Assembly (NCBI RefSeq): GCF_014901205.1
Contig: NZ_JACNMU010000002.1
Location: forward strand, 62,001 to 126,000
Origin: Meridianimarinicoccus sp. MJW13
Lineage (GTDB): Bacteria; Pseudomonadota; Alphaproteobacteria; Rhodobacterales; Rhodobacteraceae
Direction of reading: 5' to 3'
Length of the DNA stretch: 64,000 nucleotides
Under the pieces are notes generated by a model that saw only the letters and a list, made by a program, of their open reading frames with translations, made no database searches and had not been told where the DNA came from. Each line of letters starts with the position of its first letter. Position 1 is the first letter of the stretch. Below, piece by piece: positions 1 to 9,263 of the stretch. The translations under genes were made by a program, and so were the position numbers.

Positions 1-531
1 CGCCGCCATGGTTTCGCGCATGGGGGCCTTGCCCACGGCCTCCTTGTGGCCGCGCTTGTGCAAGGCCTCGCCCGTGGTATCGACGCTGAGGGTGACCAGA
101 TCATCCTCGATTCGGGCCTTCACCGTGATCGCGGCCTCGGCAGAGATTTGGGCGCCCAGTTCTTCGGCGATGGCGCGTTCGATCCGCTGCGTGGCTGCCT
201 TGGCGTGATAGATGCGCGAGCGTTTGCAGGTGGCCTCGACCCGCACGGGCAGATCGGGGCGCAGCACCTCGGCCCAGGGAAACTTGCGCGCGCGCTTGTC
301 CAGTTGCGCCAGATGCAGGGCGCGGAAACTTCCGATCCGGGCCAGAACCCGGCCCGCACCGCGCAACTCCAGATTGGCGCGCCAGACCTCGGGCCAGCCG
401 CCCTGTATGGTCACGCCACCGGGCACCGCATGGGGGCGGTCGAACCCGCGTTCGCGGGCCTCGTCGCACAGCAGCGCCTCAAGCCCCGGTGGGGCCATCA
501 GGAAGATCTCGAAATTGGGCTCTTGGGTCAT
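1..531 (-). CDS. THUMP-domain class I SAM-dependent RNA methyltransferase, 3' end cut by window edge
   Basis: The minus-strand frame opens with ATG at 531 (MTQEPNFEIFLMAPPGLEAL) and stays open to base 1, giving 177 codons without a stop. Residues about 60-160 look like a THUMP RNA-binding domain (basic stretch KRARKFPW, then VRVEATCKRSRIYH). The stretch near the edge, LHKRGHKEAVGKAPMRETMA, is the conserved junction between the THUMP domain and the Rossmann methyltransferase domain in the RlmL/RlmK (YcbY) and YpsC family. The SAM-binding and catalytic half lies outside the window. By family it should methylate an rRNA guanine in the cytoplasm; the exact target cannot be told from this part. 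The family assignment is firm. Confidence 0.88.
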   Translation of the reverse strand, partial: MTQEPNFEIFLMAPPGLEALLCDEARERGFDRPHAVPGGVTIQGGWPEVWRANLELRGAGRVLARIGSFRALHLAQLDKRARKFPWAEVLRPDLPVRVEATCKRSRIYHAKAATQRIERAIAEELGAQISAEAAITVKARIEDDLVTLSVDTTGEALHKRGHKEAVGKAPMRETMAA

Positions 532-706
532 GGGCTTCGCATACCCCGGAACACGGGCGGCTGCGAGGGGCTTGTCAGACCACGCCGAAGCGCGCACCGA
601 CCTTGCTGTGTGGCGATCCGTGGCCCGCAATCGTGCATGTGCGCCGCTTCGGTGCGCGCTTTCACGCGGTGCCGGGCGGTCTGTAGACGCGCTGCGGGGT
701 CTGACC

Positions 707-1336
707 TCAGGTGGCTTTCGGGGTCGAAATCACCGAAAGCACGCGCACCGGCACGCGGATCAACTCTTCGGGGCCGTGCGGCGCATCGGCGTCGAAGAAG
801 AAACTGTCGCCCGGTTGCAGATCATAGATGTCATTGCCGTGGCGATAGCGGATCTCGCCTTCCAGCACGTAGATCAGTTCAACCCCGTCATGCTGAAACC
901 CGGTGTGGATGTCGGAATTGTCGGTCAGCGTGATGAGATACGGCTCGACCGAGATGCCGGTGTCGCTGGGGCCAAGATCGCCCAACAGGCTGTAGCGATA
1001 GCTGTCCGGGGCGCCGGTGCGGGTGATCTCGGCGGCATCGCTTGGCCGGACATGTACCGCCTTGCGGCGGCGTTCATAGCGCTTGAAGAAGGTGGTGATC
1101 GGCACGTTCAAAGCCGTGGCCAGCGATTGCAGGGTCGTCAGCGACGGAGAAATATTGCCGTTCTCGATCTTCGACAGCATCCCCATCGACAGGCCGGTCT
1201 TGCGCGACAGGTCGGCAACGGTCATGTCCAACTGGTGACGATGGGCGCGAACCTCGCGGCCGATGGCCGATTCCAGGTCCTTTTCGGGGCGCGCGCGCGT
1301 GCCGTCCTTGTCCGGCTTTGAATCGGCTTGGGGCAT
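707..1336 (-). CDS. XRE-family transcriptional regulator with C-terminal cupin sensor domain
   Basis: A 209-residue protein. Residues about 27-80 form an XRE helix-turn-helix (IGREVRAHRHQL, then LSMGMLSKIENGNISPS), and residues about 125-205 form a single cupin barrel (VLEGEIRYRHGNDIY, then LQPGDSFFFDADAPHG). This HTH-cupin layout (PuuR/SutR-like) usually senses a small metabolite such as an amino acid or polyamine through the cupin. The ATG at 1336 has a good Shine-Dalgarno (AGGAGA). The gene stands alone between the RNA methyltransferase gene and the biotin operon, so its target cannot be read from context. The fold is certain, the ligand unknown. Confidence 0.9.
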   Translation of the reverse strand: MPQADSKPDKDGTRARPEKDLESAIGREVRAHRHQLDMTVADLSRKTGLSMGMLSKIENGNISPSLTTLQSLATALNVPITTFFKRYERRRKAVHVRPSDAAEITRTGAPDSYRYSLLGDLGPSDTGISVEPYLITLTDNSDIHTGFQHDGVELIYVLEGEIRYRHGNDIYDLQPGDSFFFDADAPHGPEELIRVPVRVLSVISTPKAT

Positions 1337-1752
1337 TGGCTCTCCTGCAACTGGTCAACACACGGCTTTCACCACAGTGAAGCCTAGCCCCGCCGGGGGC
1401 CGGGGGCCAGACGGGCGTTACTCGCCCTATGGTAGAAGTGATAAAATCGGCACCCTCTGGGCGGATTTTCGCGCATCGGGCAGATCGTGGTGTGGATTTT
1501 CCGGATTTTCGCGCGGTCCGCGGGCGGCCATCCCAAGGTGACGCTGGGGTAAGGCGAAGCGGGACAGCGTGGCGGTACGCCGACTCGGTCTGCTCTGGTG
1601 GCCGGCGCATTTTTCGACGGGGTGTCGACGGGTGCAGGCGGGCGCGTACGGATGGCGGGGCTGGGTCTGATGTTGCAGGTGCCGTTGGTTTCCTGAAGGG
1701 AAATGAGATGCGGACGCGGCATCCACCGGTCCGGTGTCTTGGCCAGGGCCTC
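1337..1752. other. 416-bp intergenic stretch without a supported gene
   Basis: No frame in this stretch has a recognisable protein with a credible start. It must hold the promoter of the XRE-cupin gene (reading left) and the 3' flank of bioC. Two things are visible: a 12-bp direct repeat (GGATTTTCGCGC at 1462 and 1503) and a short palindrome, CACCGG-T-CCGGTG, at 1724-1736, past the end of bioC. The palindrome is not followed by a T-run on either strand, so I do not call it a terminator. Confidence 0.4.
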
Positions 1753-2523
1753 TCAGGCGTCGCGGCGCGCCACGATGTACACCGGGTGATAGGTCACGGG
1801 CAGGGCGCCCAACCGGGCAAAGCGGTCGCGATAGCGGGCCTCGAAGCGGGACAGGCGTCCCTTGCTCCAGATCTGGCCGGCCCCGGCATTGACGCCGGTG
1901 CTGCGCAGGTGGCGCAACACGGCCGCCGCATCGGGAAAGGCAAGGCGCAGATGCCGCTCTTGCACATGCAGCAGGGTCATCCCCTTGGGCAGAAGCACGG
2001 CCCATTCACTTGGGGCCACATAGCCGGGCGCCGCGGCGGTGGAGCCAAGCGCCTGCAATTCGCAAAACTGGTCAGGGCCGAAACCGCTGAGTGCCAGCAG
2101 ACCGCCGGGGGCCAGATGGCGGCACAGACGCGTCACCTCGCGCGCCGGATCGTCGAACCATTGCACGGTCGAGGCCGAGGCGATCAGGTCCAGCCGTCCA
2201 GGCAAGTCGATGGACTGGATCGGGCCGGGCAGGAAGGTTGCGCGACCGGGATGGGCGTTCAGGCGCGGGGCCAGAAGATCGGCGGTTTCGGGCAGCAGGT
2301 CGTTGGCCCAGAAGTCGCCGGGGGTCAGGTCGTCCAGCAGGTGCCGGGTCAGAAAGCCGGTGCCGCAGCCGAATTCCAGCACGCGGTCCGGGCGCGGGGC
2401 GGCATGGGCGCGGATCAGCGCGGCCAGATGCGCGGCAATGCGGGCCTGTGCGCGGGCATCGCGGCCATAGGTCGGCAGGCCCCGGCGAAAGGCGCGGGCA
2501 ACGCGGGCGATCTCGGCGCTCAT
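1753..2523 (-). CDS. bioC: malonyl-[acyl-carrier protein] O-methyltransferase BioC
   Basis: A 256-residue class I SAM methyltransferase. Motif I is VLEFGCGTGFL near residues 48-58, followed by ANDLLPE and the hydrophobic strand LDLIASASTVQWF. BioC methylates the free carboxyl of malonyl-ACP so that fatty acid synthase can build the pimelate moiety of biotin. The start at 2523 is chosen because it overlaps the bioG stop by four bases (ATGA) and removes an upstream extension with no homology. It is the last gene of the biotin operon and sits beside bioG, the esterase that takes the methyl group off again. Confidence 0.9.
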   Translation of the reverse strand: MSAEIARVARAFRRGLPTYGRDARAQARIAAHLAALIRAHAAPRPDRVLEFGCGTGFLTRHLLDDLTPGDFWANDLLPETADLLAPRLNAHPGRATFLPGPIQSIDLPGRLDLIASASTVQWFDDPAREVTRLCRHLAPGGLLALSGFGPDQFCELQALGSTAAAPGYVAPSEWAVLLPKGMTLLHVQERHLRLAFPDAAAVLRHLRSTGVNAGAGQIWSKGRLSRFEARYRDRFARLGALPVTYHPVYIVARRDA

Positions 2524-3140
2524 GGCACGTCGTCCCAGCTTTGCCACTGGCCAAAGGGGGCGTGCGGGGCATCGATCTGCTGGATACGCCCTGCCTGCCC
2601 GGCCCAGGCGCGGGCCATGTTGGCCGGGGGAAAAATGCGGTCGCGGGTCGGCAGGATGATGGCATCGAAATGAGTCACTGGCGCCGCGCCGCGACTGGCA
2701 ACGGCGGCAAGCTCGTCCTGCCGCGCTGGGATGTCGAGCGGCACGGGGGCCACCCGCTGCCCGAAGCACCGCCTTTGGAAGCTGGCGAAACTGGCCTCGG
2801 TCAGCGCCGCGCGGGTCTGGTCGACCACCGCAGGGGGGATGCCAAACCGGTCATCCACCGGCAACATTGTCCCCGCGATGGCGGTCTTGCGGGTGAACGG
2901 ATCTGCGCGCCCGTCCTGCCAGTGGCCATAGGCCGCCACGCCAAAGGACCACGCCAGCAGGCGCCGCCGGGCATAGGCAGAAATGTCGGGCAGATCGAGG
3001 CTCAGGTCGCGGTAGTCATCCACGAACAGCACGTCCTGAGGCCCGGCCAGATGCGACAGGCAGTCGGCGCCGACGGCCCAGCCGCCAAACACCACGATCA
3101 CCTCGGAACCGCCGTTCCGTTTCAGCCAGCGCGCCTGCAT
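2520..3140 (-). CDS. bioG: pimeloyl-ACP methyl ester esterase, BioG type (DUF452)
   Basis: A 206-residue alpha/beta-hydrolase-like protein. FGGWAVG at about 18-24 would supply the oxyanion hole, and AWSFGVAAYG at about 63-72 contains the nucleophile Ser65 in a W-S-F-G elbow typical of BioG/DUF452. By family it hydrolyses the methyl ester of pimeloyl-ACP, ending the BioC-started chain and handing pimeloyl-ACP to BioF. It replaces BioH, which is the E. coli solution. It starts 6 bases after bioA ends and overlaps bioC by 4 bases, so co-translation is likely. Confidence 0.88.
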   Translation of the reverse strand: MQARWLKRNGGSEVIVVFGGWAVGADCLSHLAGPQDVLFVDDYRDLSLDLPDISAYARRRLLAWSFGVAAYGHWQDGRADPFTRKTAIAGTMLPVDDRFGIPPAVVDQTRAALTEASFASFQRRCFGQRVAPVPLDIPARQDELAAVASRGAAPVTHFDAIILPTRDRIFPPANMARAWAGQAGRIQQIDAPHAPFGQWQSWDDVP

Positions 3141-3146
3141 GGGGGC

Positions 3147-4430
3147 TCACAGGACCTTGGCCAGATGCAGCATGGCGGCGGTGATCTGGCGCAACTCATC
3201 GGGCGCGGTCACGAAGGGCGGCATGGTGTAGATCTTCTTGCCGAAGGGGCGCAGGAAGACGCCCATCTCCTTGCAATGCCCATGGGCGATGTCGGCGCTG
3301 ACCGCATGGTCCATCTCGATCACGCCGATGGCGCCCAGCACGCGCACGTCGGCCACGCCGGGCAGGGCGCGGGCGGGGGCCAGTTCGGCCTGAAGCTGCG
3401 CCTCGATGGCCGCGACCTGTCCCTGCCAGTCGCCCCGTTGCAGCAACGACAGGCTGGCCCCGGCGGCGGCGCAGGCCAGCGGGTTGGCCATGAAGGTCGG
3501 CCCATGCATGAACAGCCCCGGATCGCCGCCGCCGATGCCCTCGGCGATCTTGTCGTTGGTCATGGTGGTGGCAAAGGACATGGTGCCGCCGGTGATCGCC
3601 TTGCCCAGACACAGGATGTCGGGCTGAACGCCCGTGTGATCGGTGGCGAACATCTTGCCGGTGCGGCCAAAGCCGGTGGCGATTTCGTCAAAGATCAGCA
3701 CGATGTCATGGGCGTCGCACAGGGCGCGGGCGCGGTTCAGGTATTCGGGGTGATAGAAGTACATCCCCCCCGTGCCCTGCACCACCGGCTCAAGGATCAG
3801 CGCGGCGATACGGTCCTGGTTCCCGGCCAGCAGCGCCTCAAGCGCGCCCAGCCCGTTGCGCGCCGGATCGTCGGACCAGTCCGCGTCGATGGCGATCGGC
3901 GGGCGGTCGACGAAATGCTGGATCGACAGCGCGCCAGTGAACAGGTGGTGCATCCCGGTGACCGGGTCGCAGACGCTCATCGCTTTCCAGGTATCGCCGT
4001 GATAGCCCTGCCGGATCGTCGCGAACTCGCAGCGATCCGGGCGGCCCAGCGAGACCTGGTATTGCACCGCCATCTTCAGCGCCACCTCGACCGAGACCGA
4101 GCCGCTGTCGCAATAGAAGATCCGCTGCATCGTGTCGGGGGCAAGGTCCAGCAGGCGCTGGCCCAGCTCGATCGCCGGATCATGGGTCAGCCCGCCGAAC
4201 ATCACATGCGGCAGCCGGTCCAACTGGTCATGGACGGCCTTGGTGATGACCGGGTGCCGGTGGCCGTGAATGGTGCTCCACCAGCTCGACATGGCGTCGA
4301 TGACGCGGGAGCCGTCGTCAAGGGTCAGCCAGACGCCCTCGGCCTCTTTCACCACGAAGGTCGGGCCGGGTCTGGTGACATTGGTATAGGGATGCCACAG
4401 ATGATGCTGGTCGAACTCAAGCGGGGTCAT
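3147..4430 (-). CDS. bioA: adenosylmethionine-8-amino-7-oxononanoate aminotransferase BioA
   Basis: A 427-residue class III PLP aminotransferase. [14 protein letters not shown] near residues 47-60 is the substrate-binding stretch typical of Bio[14 protein letters not shown] carries the PLP-ring Asp (about 248), and CLGKAITGG carries the Schiff-base Lys277. It converts KAPA to DAPA using S-adenosylmethionine as amino donor. The start at 4430 ([15 protein letters not shown]) overlaps the bioD stop in an ATGA junction. A longer in-frame reading extends upstream but has no homology. Length and motifs are normal for the family. Confidence 0.96.
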   Translation of the reverse strand: MTPLEFDQHHLWHPYTNVTRPGPTFVVKEAEGVWLTLDDGSRVIDAMSSWWSTIHGHRHPVITKAVHDQLDRLPHVMFGGLTHDPAIELGQRLLDLAPDTMQRIFYCDSGSVSVEVALKMAVQYQVSLGRPDRCEFATIRQGYHGDTWKAMSVCDPVTGMHHLFTGALSIQHFVDRPPIAIDADWSDDPARNGLGALEALLAGNQDRIAALILEPVVQGTGGMYFYHPEYLNRARALCDAHDIVLIFDEIATGFGRTGKMFATDHTGVQPDILCLGKAITGGTMSFATTMTNDKIAEGIGGGDPGLFMHGPTFMANPLACAAAGASLSLLQRGDWQGQVAAIEAQLQAELAPARALPGVADVRVLGAIGVIEMDHAVSADIAHGHCKEMGVFLRPFGKKIYTMPPFVTAPDELRQITAAMLHLAKVL

Positions 4431-5053
4431 GCGGTCATGGCCTTGCGGATGCGATCCGTGTCGATGGCGGCGAATTCTTCGCGCAGGGTTTCGGGGGTCA
4501 GCGGGTCCAGCAGGCCCAGCCGTCCCAGGTGGGCCACCTGCCCGAAGTCGCAGATCGTCTGCTCCACCTCGGGTTCCGCCGCGCCGATGAAAGCGATGCC
4601 GATCACCGGCACATCGCGCGTGCGCAAGGTGGCCAGCGACAGCAGCGAATGGTTGATCGTGCCTAGGGCGGTGCGGGCGCACAGGATGACCGGCGCGCGC
4701 CAGCGGGCGATGACATCCAGATAGGTCGCGCGGCGGTTCAGCGGCACCAGCAGCCCGCCCGCGCCTTCGACCACCAGCGGGCCGGAGGTGTCGGGCAGGG
4801 TCAGGGTGGTGTCGTCGATCTCGACCCCTGCGGCCTCGGCCGACAGATGCGGCGAGGCGGGCAGTTTCAGCCGCCACGCTTCGGGCAGGATCGGGCGACC
4901 GGACAGGCGGGCGACGATCTGGCTGTCGGTTTCGTCTTCCAGACCTGATTGCACCGGCTTCCAGTAGGTCGCGCCAAGGGCGGCGGTCAGCCCCGCCGAG
5001 AAAACGGTCTTGCCGATGCCGGTGTCGGTGCCGGTGACAATGACCGGGGTCAT
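4427..5053 (-). CDS. bioD: ATP-dependent dethiobiotin synthetase BioD
   Basis: A 208-residue P-loop enzyme. The Walker A loop GTDTGIGKT is at about residues 8-16, KPVQSG follows near 32, and [13 protein letters not shown] near 95-107 is the conserved second nucleotide/DAPA-binding loop. It closes the ureido ring of biotin from DAPA and CO2. It is joined to bioF upstream and bioA downstream by 4-nt ATGA overlaps, so it is part of a single polycistron. Confidence 0.96.
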   Translation of the reverse strand: MTPVIVTGTDTGIGKTVFSAGLTAALGATYWKPVQSGLEDETDSQIVARLSGRPILPEAWRLKLPASPHLSAEAAGVEIDDTTLTLPDTSGPLVVEGAGGLLVPLNRRATYLDVIARWRAPVILCARTALGTINHSLLSLATLRTRDVPVIGIAFIGAAEPEVEQTICDFGQVAHLGRLGLLDPLTPETLREEFAAIDTDRIRKAMTA

Positions 5054-6189
5054 GCGGGCACCTCGTCCAGCACATGCGCCAGATCGTGGAACAGGGAGGC
5101 CAGAATTTCGGCATCGACGTTCAGGGTGATCGACAGCCGCAGCCGCGCTGTGCCGCGCGGCACGGTGGGCGGGCGGATGGCACGGATGTCGTGGCCGCGC
5201 GCCTGAAGCGCCTTTGCAGCGGCCAGCGCCCGTTTGTCGTCGCCCAGGATCACCGGCAGGATCTGGCTGTGCAGCCCGGTCAGCCCGCAGTGATCTTTGG
5301 CCAGCCGGTGGGCTTCGGCCACTTGCGCGCGGGCGCGGGCGGGCAGATCCGGGTTGCGGTCAAGCTCGGCCAGCGCCGCACGCACCAGCGCGGCATTCAA
5401 CGGCGAGGGCGCGGTGGCATAGATGAAGCTGCGGGCCTTGTTCACCAGCGTGTCGATCAGCACGCCGTCGCCGCAGATCAGCGCGCCGGATACGCCCAGC
5501 CCTTTGCCGCAAGTGTGCAGGCTCAGCAGGTTGGAGCGGTCGGCAAAACCGTGTGACAGCCCGCGTCCACCGGGGCCCCAAAGGCCGGTGGCATGGGCCT
5601 CGTCCACCACCAGGACCGCGCCCTGCCGGTCGGCCAGGGCCATCAGCCCGGCCACTGGGGCAAAGTCGCCATCCATGGAATAGACGCTTTCGACCGCGAT
5701 CCAGACCTGCCCGTCGCCGCCTGCTGCGCGCCAGTCGGCAATGGCGGCCTCGGCGGCGGGAACATCATTGTGCGGGAAGCTGCGGGTCTCGGCGCGGCCC
5801 AGCCGCATCCCGTCATGGGCCGAGGCGTGGATCAGCGCGTCATGCAGCACCAGATCGCCCTGCAGGGGCAGGGTCGAGAATATCGCCGTGTTGGCCTGAA
5901 ATCCGCCCCCCATGAAAAGCGCGCGTTCGGCCCCGAAGAAAGCCGCCGCCTCGGCCTCCAGCGCCTCGTGCTCGGGCGCATTGCCGCGCAGCAGGCGCGA
6001 GCCCCCCGCGCCCACCGGCACGCCCCGGTCCAGCGCTGCATGGGCCGCCGCCCGCATAAGGTCGGACTCGGAGAGCCCGAGATAGTCGTTTGAGGCAAAG
6101 TCATGCCCGGCACGCGGCGCCAGAACACGGCGCCGCCCACGGGTGGACAGGGACGCCAGCGCCTGCGCGTGGCGCGGAAATCCGGTCAT
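5050..6189 (-). CDS. bioF: 8-amino-7-oxononanoate synthase BioF
   Basis: A 379-residue alpha-oxoamine synthase. [10 protein letters not shown] at about 31-40, [11 protein letters not shown] near 60-70, [12 protein letters not shown] near 194-205 and [13 protein letters not shown] with the PLP Lys at about 229 are all present. It condenses pimeloyl-ACP (from BioC/BioG and fatty acid synthase) with L-alanine to make KAPA. The start at 6189 ([14 protein letters not shown]) overlaps the bioB stop as ATGA; a longer reading into bioB is a frame artefact. Confidence 0.95.
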   Translation of the reverse strand: MTGFPRHAQALASLSTRGRRRVLAPRAGHDFASNDYLGLSESDLMRAAAHAALDRGVPVGAGGSRLLRGNAPEHEALEAEAAAFFGAERALFMGGGFQANTAIFSTLPLQGDLVLHDALIHASAHDGMRLGRAETRSFPHNDVPAAEAAIADWRAAGGDGQVWIAVESVYSMDGDFAPVAGLMALADRQGAVLVVDEAHATGLWGPGGRGLSHGFADRSNLLSLHTCGKGLGVSGALICGDGVLIDTLVNKARSFIYATAPSPLNAALVRAALAELDRNPDLPARARAQVAEAHRLAKDHCGLTGLHSQILPVILGDDKRALAAAKALQARGHDIRAIRPPTVPRGTARLRLSITLNVDAEILASLFHDLAHVLDEVPA

Positions 6190-7163
6190 CGCGATCCGTC
6201 GCAGCCCGGCGCCATGGCTTCGATCCCCAGTCGGTCGAACAATTGCCCGTCCTTGTCTTCTTCCGGGTTGTCGGCGGTCAGCAGGGTGTCGCCCACAAAA
6301 ATCGAGTTCGCCCCGGCGAAGAAGCACATGGCCTGCATTTCGTCGCTCATCTCGGTGCGGCCGGCGGACAGGCGCACATGGGACTTGGGCATCAGGATGC
6401 GGGCCAGCGCGATGGTGCGCACGAATTCAATGGGATCAATCTTTTCCACATCCGCCAGCGGCGTGTCGGCAATCGGGATCAGCTGGTTGATCGGCACGCT
6501 GTCGGGGTGTTCTTGCAGATTGGCCAGCGCCAGCAGCATGTCGACGCGGTCCATCTGTTGCTCGCCCATGCCGACGATGCCACCGGCGCAGACCTTGATG
6601 CCGGCTTCGCGCACGCGGTTCAGCGTGTCGATGCGGTCGGCAAAGGTGCGGGTGGTGATGATCTCGGAGTAATAGCGCTCGGAGGTGTCGATGTTGTGGT
6701 TGTAGTAATCCAGACCGGCGTCTTTCAGGCGCAGCACCTGGTCATCTTCCAGCATGCCCAGCGTCATGCAGGTTTCCATGCCCATCGCCTTGACGCCCTC
6801 GACCATGGCGGCCAGCGCCTCCATGTCGCGATCCTTGGGCGACCGCCAGGCCGCGCCCATGCAATACCGTGTCGCGCCGCCGTCCTTGGCCTTCTTGGCC
6901 TCGGCCAGAACGCGCTCGACCTCGATCAGTTTGCTGGCGGACAGTTGCGCCCCGTTGCGTGCCGACTGGCTGCAATAGGCGCAATCCTCGGCGCAACCGC
7001 CGGTCTTGATGCTCAGCAGCTTGGAGCGCTGGACCTGATTGGGGTCGAAATTGGCGCGGTGCACGCTGGCGGCCTGAAACAGCAGGTCGTTGAAAGGCTG
7101 ATTGTACAGGGACTCGGCTTCTTCCCGGGTCCAGTCGTGGCGCAGCGTCGTCGAATCCAGCAT
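6186..7163 (-). CDS. bioB: biotin synthase BioB
   Basis: A 325-residue radical SAM protein. CAEDCAYC gives the three cysteines of the [4Fe-4S] cluster at about 57, 61 and 64, and the [12 protein letters not shown] stretch and GGIVGMGE loop are typical of BioB. It inserts sulfur into dethiobiotin, the last step of the pathway. It is the first gene of the operon; a purine-rich AGGGGAA sits just upstream of the ATG at 7163. No copy of the alphaproteobacterial BioR palindrome (TTATMTATAA) is visible between this gene and the next one. Confidence 0.97.
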   Translation of the reverse strand: MLDSTTLRHDWTREEAESLYNQPFNDLLFQAASVHRANFDPNQVQRSKLLSIKTGGCAEDCAYCSQSARNGAQLSASKLIEVERVLAEAKKAKDGGATRYCMGAAWRSPKDRDMEALAAMVEGVKAMGMETCMTLGMLEDDQVLRLKDAGLDYYNHNIDTSERYYSEIITTRTFADRIDTLNRVREAGIKVCAGGIVGMGEQQMDRVDMLLALANLQEHPDSVPINQLIPIADTPLADVEKIDPIEFVRTIALARILMPKSHVRLSAGRTEMSDEMQAMCFFAGANSIFVGDTLLTADNPEEDKDGQLFDRLGIEAMAPGCDGSR

Positions 7164-7188
7164 GGTGATTTCCCCTTAGAGCGACCGC

Positions 7189-7216
7189 AACCTAGTGGCT
7201 TTTACCAGAAGTGCAA
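7189..7216 (-). promoter_or_regulatory. candidate promoter of the biotin operon
   Basis: Reading the minus strand toward bioB, TTGCAC (7216-7211) is followed after 16 bp by TAGGTT (7194-7189). The spacing and -35 match are reasonable but the -10 is weak, so this is only a candidate. No operator palindrome overlaps it. Confidence 0.3.
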
Positions 7217-7299
7217 CGGTTATGGCACCGCGCGGGGGGTCGCGGCGTTTGGCGGCTGTCTAGCAGTCCTGTCCCAGGGGTGGGATCGGGCCGATTGTC

Positions 7300-7617
7300 T
7301 CAGCCCAGCGTGTGCGCGACCTCGTACATCACCGGCTCGAAGCTGCGGCACAGGGTGTTGATCTGGCGGTTGCGCTCGCGCATCTCGGGGGTGCGCAGCA
7401 TGGCCTGAAAGTCCTCGCGCCGTTGCCATTGCGAATAATTGGCGATCCGGGTTTGCGCGTCGTTCACATGCAGGCCGGCGGCAACGAATCCGGGCTGCTT
7501 CGAGATGAAATGGTCATAGGCGTCGCGCAGCGCGTCCATCAGGTCCTGACAGGTGCCGGGGGTGACCTCGAAGGTGGTGATGACGGTCTGATGGCTGGCC
7601 GTTGTGGTGATCTGCAT
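7300..7617 (-). CDS. antibiotic biosynthesis monooxygenase (ABM) domain protein
   Basis: A 105-residue protein made of one ABM ferredoxin-like barrel domain: VITTFEVTPGTCQDLMDALRD, then PGFVAAGLHVND, then RIANYSQWQRREDFQAML. The last stretch, with W-x-S/R-x-E-D-F, is characteristic of the family. Members are dimeric and range from cofactor-free quinone monooxygenases to heme-degrading enzymes and stress proteins, so the reaction is unknown. A strong Shine-Dalgarno (AGGAGGAG) precedes the ATG at 7617. It is separated from bioB by about 135 bp and has no obvious functional partner. Confidence 0.8.
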   Translation of the reverse strand: MQITTTASHQTVITTFEVTPGTCQDLMDALRDAYDHFISKQPGFVAAGLHVNDAQTRIANYSQWQRREDFQAMLRTPEMRERNRQINTLCRSFEPVMYEVAHTLG

Positions 7618-7747
7618 GATGGCTCCTCCTCTTGGCTTCAGCCTAGCGCAGGGCGGCGCGGCGCGGACAGGGAAAATTGCGCAGGCTGTGAATTAAGTCC
7701 CTGTTAACCCTGCGCGCTTCAGCCTGAGCTCTCGGGAGAGGCTTGTC

Positions 7748-8557
7748 ATGCGAACCATTGCCCTTGCGGTCCTGCTGTGCGGGCTGCCCTGTGTCGCCGC
7801 GCTGGCCGGGGCCTGGCCGCGCGAGCCGGGCACCGGCTTTGCCTCGCTGGGATACGAGATCACCACCCTGCAAGACGAGCTGTCCGGCGAGGTTGCGCCG
7901 CAGTTTGACGGCTACGCCACGCTGTACGCCGAATACGGGCTGACGCCGCGGATGACCATCGGGTTGGACCTGGGCGGCGATGAAACCGTGCTGACCCCCG
8001 AATTGCAGCGCAGCTATCACCAGCAGACCGGCAGCGGCCAGTTGCCGCCGCCCGAACGGACGGCGATCCCGCAGGTGCGCACATGGTCCGGCGTGGCCTT
8101 CCTGCGCTATGCGCTGTCGCCGCTGGATGCCACGCACCACTTTGCGGCGCAACTGGGTGTCGGGCAACGCCGCTATGCCACGCTGGGCCGCTATCTGGGT
8201 CAGATAGAGACCGAGACAGAAGCAATTCTACGCCCTGCCCTCGCCTATGGCCGGGGGTTCAGCCTTGGCGAGTATTCCGGCTGGCTGGCGGTCGATGCCT
8301 CGGTCGAGTTTCGGGAGCAATCCTCGGGCACGGCGCAAAAGCTGGATGCCACCATTGGCGTCAAGGGCGCGGGCCGGCTGACCTATATGCTGCAGCTTCA
8401 GGGTGGCGACTTTCCGCAGGCCGACCCCTACCTGAAGGTTCTGCCGGCGGTGGTTGTGGACCTGCCCGCCGGTCTGGCGCTGGAAAGTGCCCTGATCTGG
8501 GGGGTGCGTGGCGATAACAGTGCGGGGGTGCGGATGGCCCTGTGGTGGACCTTCTGA
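7748..8557 (+). CDS. exported beta-rich protein, probable outer-membrane protein
   Basis: A 269-residue protein with a classical signal peptide (MRTIALAVLLCGLPCVAALA, cleavage near residue 20). The rest alternates hydrophobic and polar residues in short amphipathic strands (for example YATLYAEYGLTPRMTIGLDL), and it ends with an aromatic residue (MALWWTF), the usual C-terminal signature of an outer-membrane beta barrel. I do not recognise a named family. A purine-rich GGGAGAGG lies upstream of the ATG. It converges on the rhodanese gene, with 16 bases between the two stop codons. Confidence 0.65.
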   Translation: MRTIALAVLLCGLPCVAALAGAWPREPGTGFASLGYEITTLQDELSGEVAPQFDGYATLYAEYGLTPRMTIGLDLGGDETVLTPELQRSYHQQTGSGQLPPPERTAIPQVRTWSGVAFLRYALSPLDATHHFAAQLGVGQRRYATLGRYLGQIETETEAILRPALAYGRGFSLGEYSGWLAVDASVEFREQSSGTAQKLDATIGVKGAGRLTYMLQLQGGDFPQADPYLKVLPAVVVDLPAGLALESALIWGVRGDNSAGVRMALWWTF

Positions 8558-8573
8558 CCCCCGCGCCGGACCC

Positions 8574-9161
8574 CTAGGATCCGCCGGTAACGGTGAGCCC
8601 CAGCATCTGCCAGGCCTGCATCCCGCCCCGGTAATAGAAGATCCGGTCGGCCGGGAAGCCCGCGCCGACCATCTGCCGGATCGCCGCCGGGGACTGTCCG
8701 CACCAGCTGCCGTTGCAGAACAGGGCGACCGGCTTGGCATTCTCGCAATCCCAGCCGTCGAAATCGATCTCGCAGCCCAATTCGCCCAGGTGATCGACGA
8801 TCTGGGTGTAGGGGATGTTGATGGTGCCGGGGATGGTGCCGCGCCGGTACCAGTCGGCGACGCGGCTGTCGACGACCACGGCCTCGGGATCCTGCAACAT
8901 GTCCAGCAATTCCAACTCGCCAATGGTGGTGACGCCCTCGGCGGGCGTCATCGGCTGGATGCAGAACGGCGGGCAGGCGCGCGAGGTGCGGGCGAATTCG
9001 CCTTCGATCTGCGCCTCGGTGTCCTGGTTGCGTTGAATGATCGTGGATGTGCCGGGCACTTCGACCTGGCCAATGGCGCTGGTGATCCCGACCTCCAGAT
9101 CGGCGGCGTGCAGCGGGGTGGTGGCCAGGCACAGGGCGAGAGCGGTAAAGAATCGTGTCAT
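8574..9161 (-). CDS. periplasmic rhodanese-like protein
   Basis: A 195-residue protein with a signal peptide (MTRFFTALALCLATTPLHAA) and a rhodanese domain from about residue 75 to the end (VVVDSRVADWYRRGTIPGTI, then VALFCNGSWCGQSP). The catalytic loop carries Cys149 but reads C-N-G-S-W-C-G with a second Cys at 153 rather than the common C-x5-R loop. A further pair, CPPFC, lies at 63-67. The unusual cysteine content suggests redox or sulfur relay work in the periplasm, but that is inference. The start at 9161 has a very strong ribosome binding site (AGGAGGA); a longer upstream reading has no support. Confidence 0.8.
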   Translation of the reverse strand: MTRFFTALALCLATTPLHAADLEVGITSAIGQVEVPGTSTIIQRNQDTEAQIEGEFARTSRACPPFCIQPMTPAEGVTTIGELELLDMLQDPEAVVVDSRVADWYRRGTIPGTINIPYTQIVDHLGELGCEIDFDGWDCENAKPVALFCNGSWCGQSPAAIRQMVGAGFPADRIFYYRGGMQAWQMLGLTVTGGS

Positions 9162-9263
9162 GAAAGTCCTCCTGATATTCAAGAAGCACGATGAATGCAT
9201 GCTGGGCAAGGGCGCAGACTGTCCCTTGTCAAACGCGCTCTTGCCAAACACTGACGTGCGGCC

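Noticed and set aside
46-933. Long plus-strand open frame at the left edge
   Set aside because: It is the antisense shadow of the THUMP methyltransferase and XRE-cupin genes; the minus frames give clear family motifs, while this one has none and is arginine-rich.
2091-4724. An 877-codon plus-strand open frame across the biotin operon
   Set aside because: High-GC antisense artefact opposite bioC, bioG and bioA; its sequence is low-complexity Gly/Arg/His and unlike any protein family.
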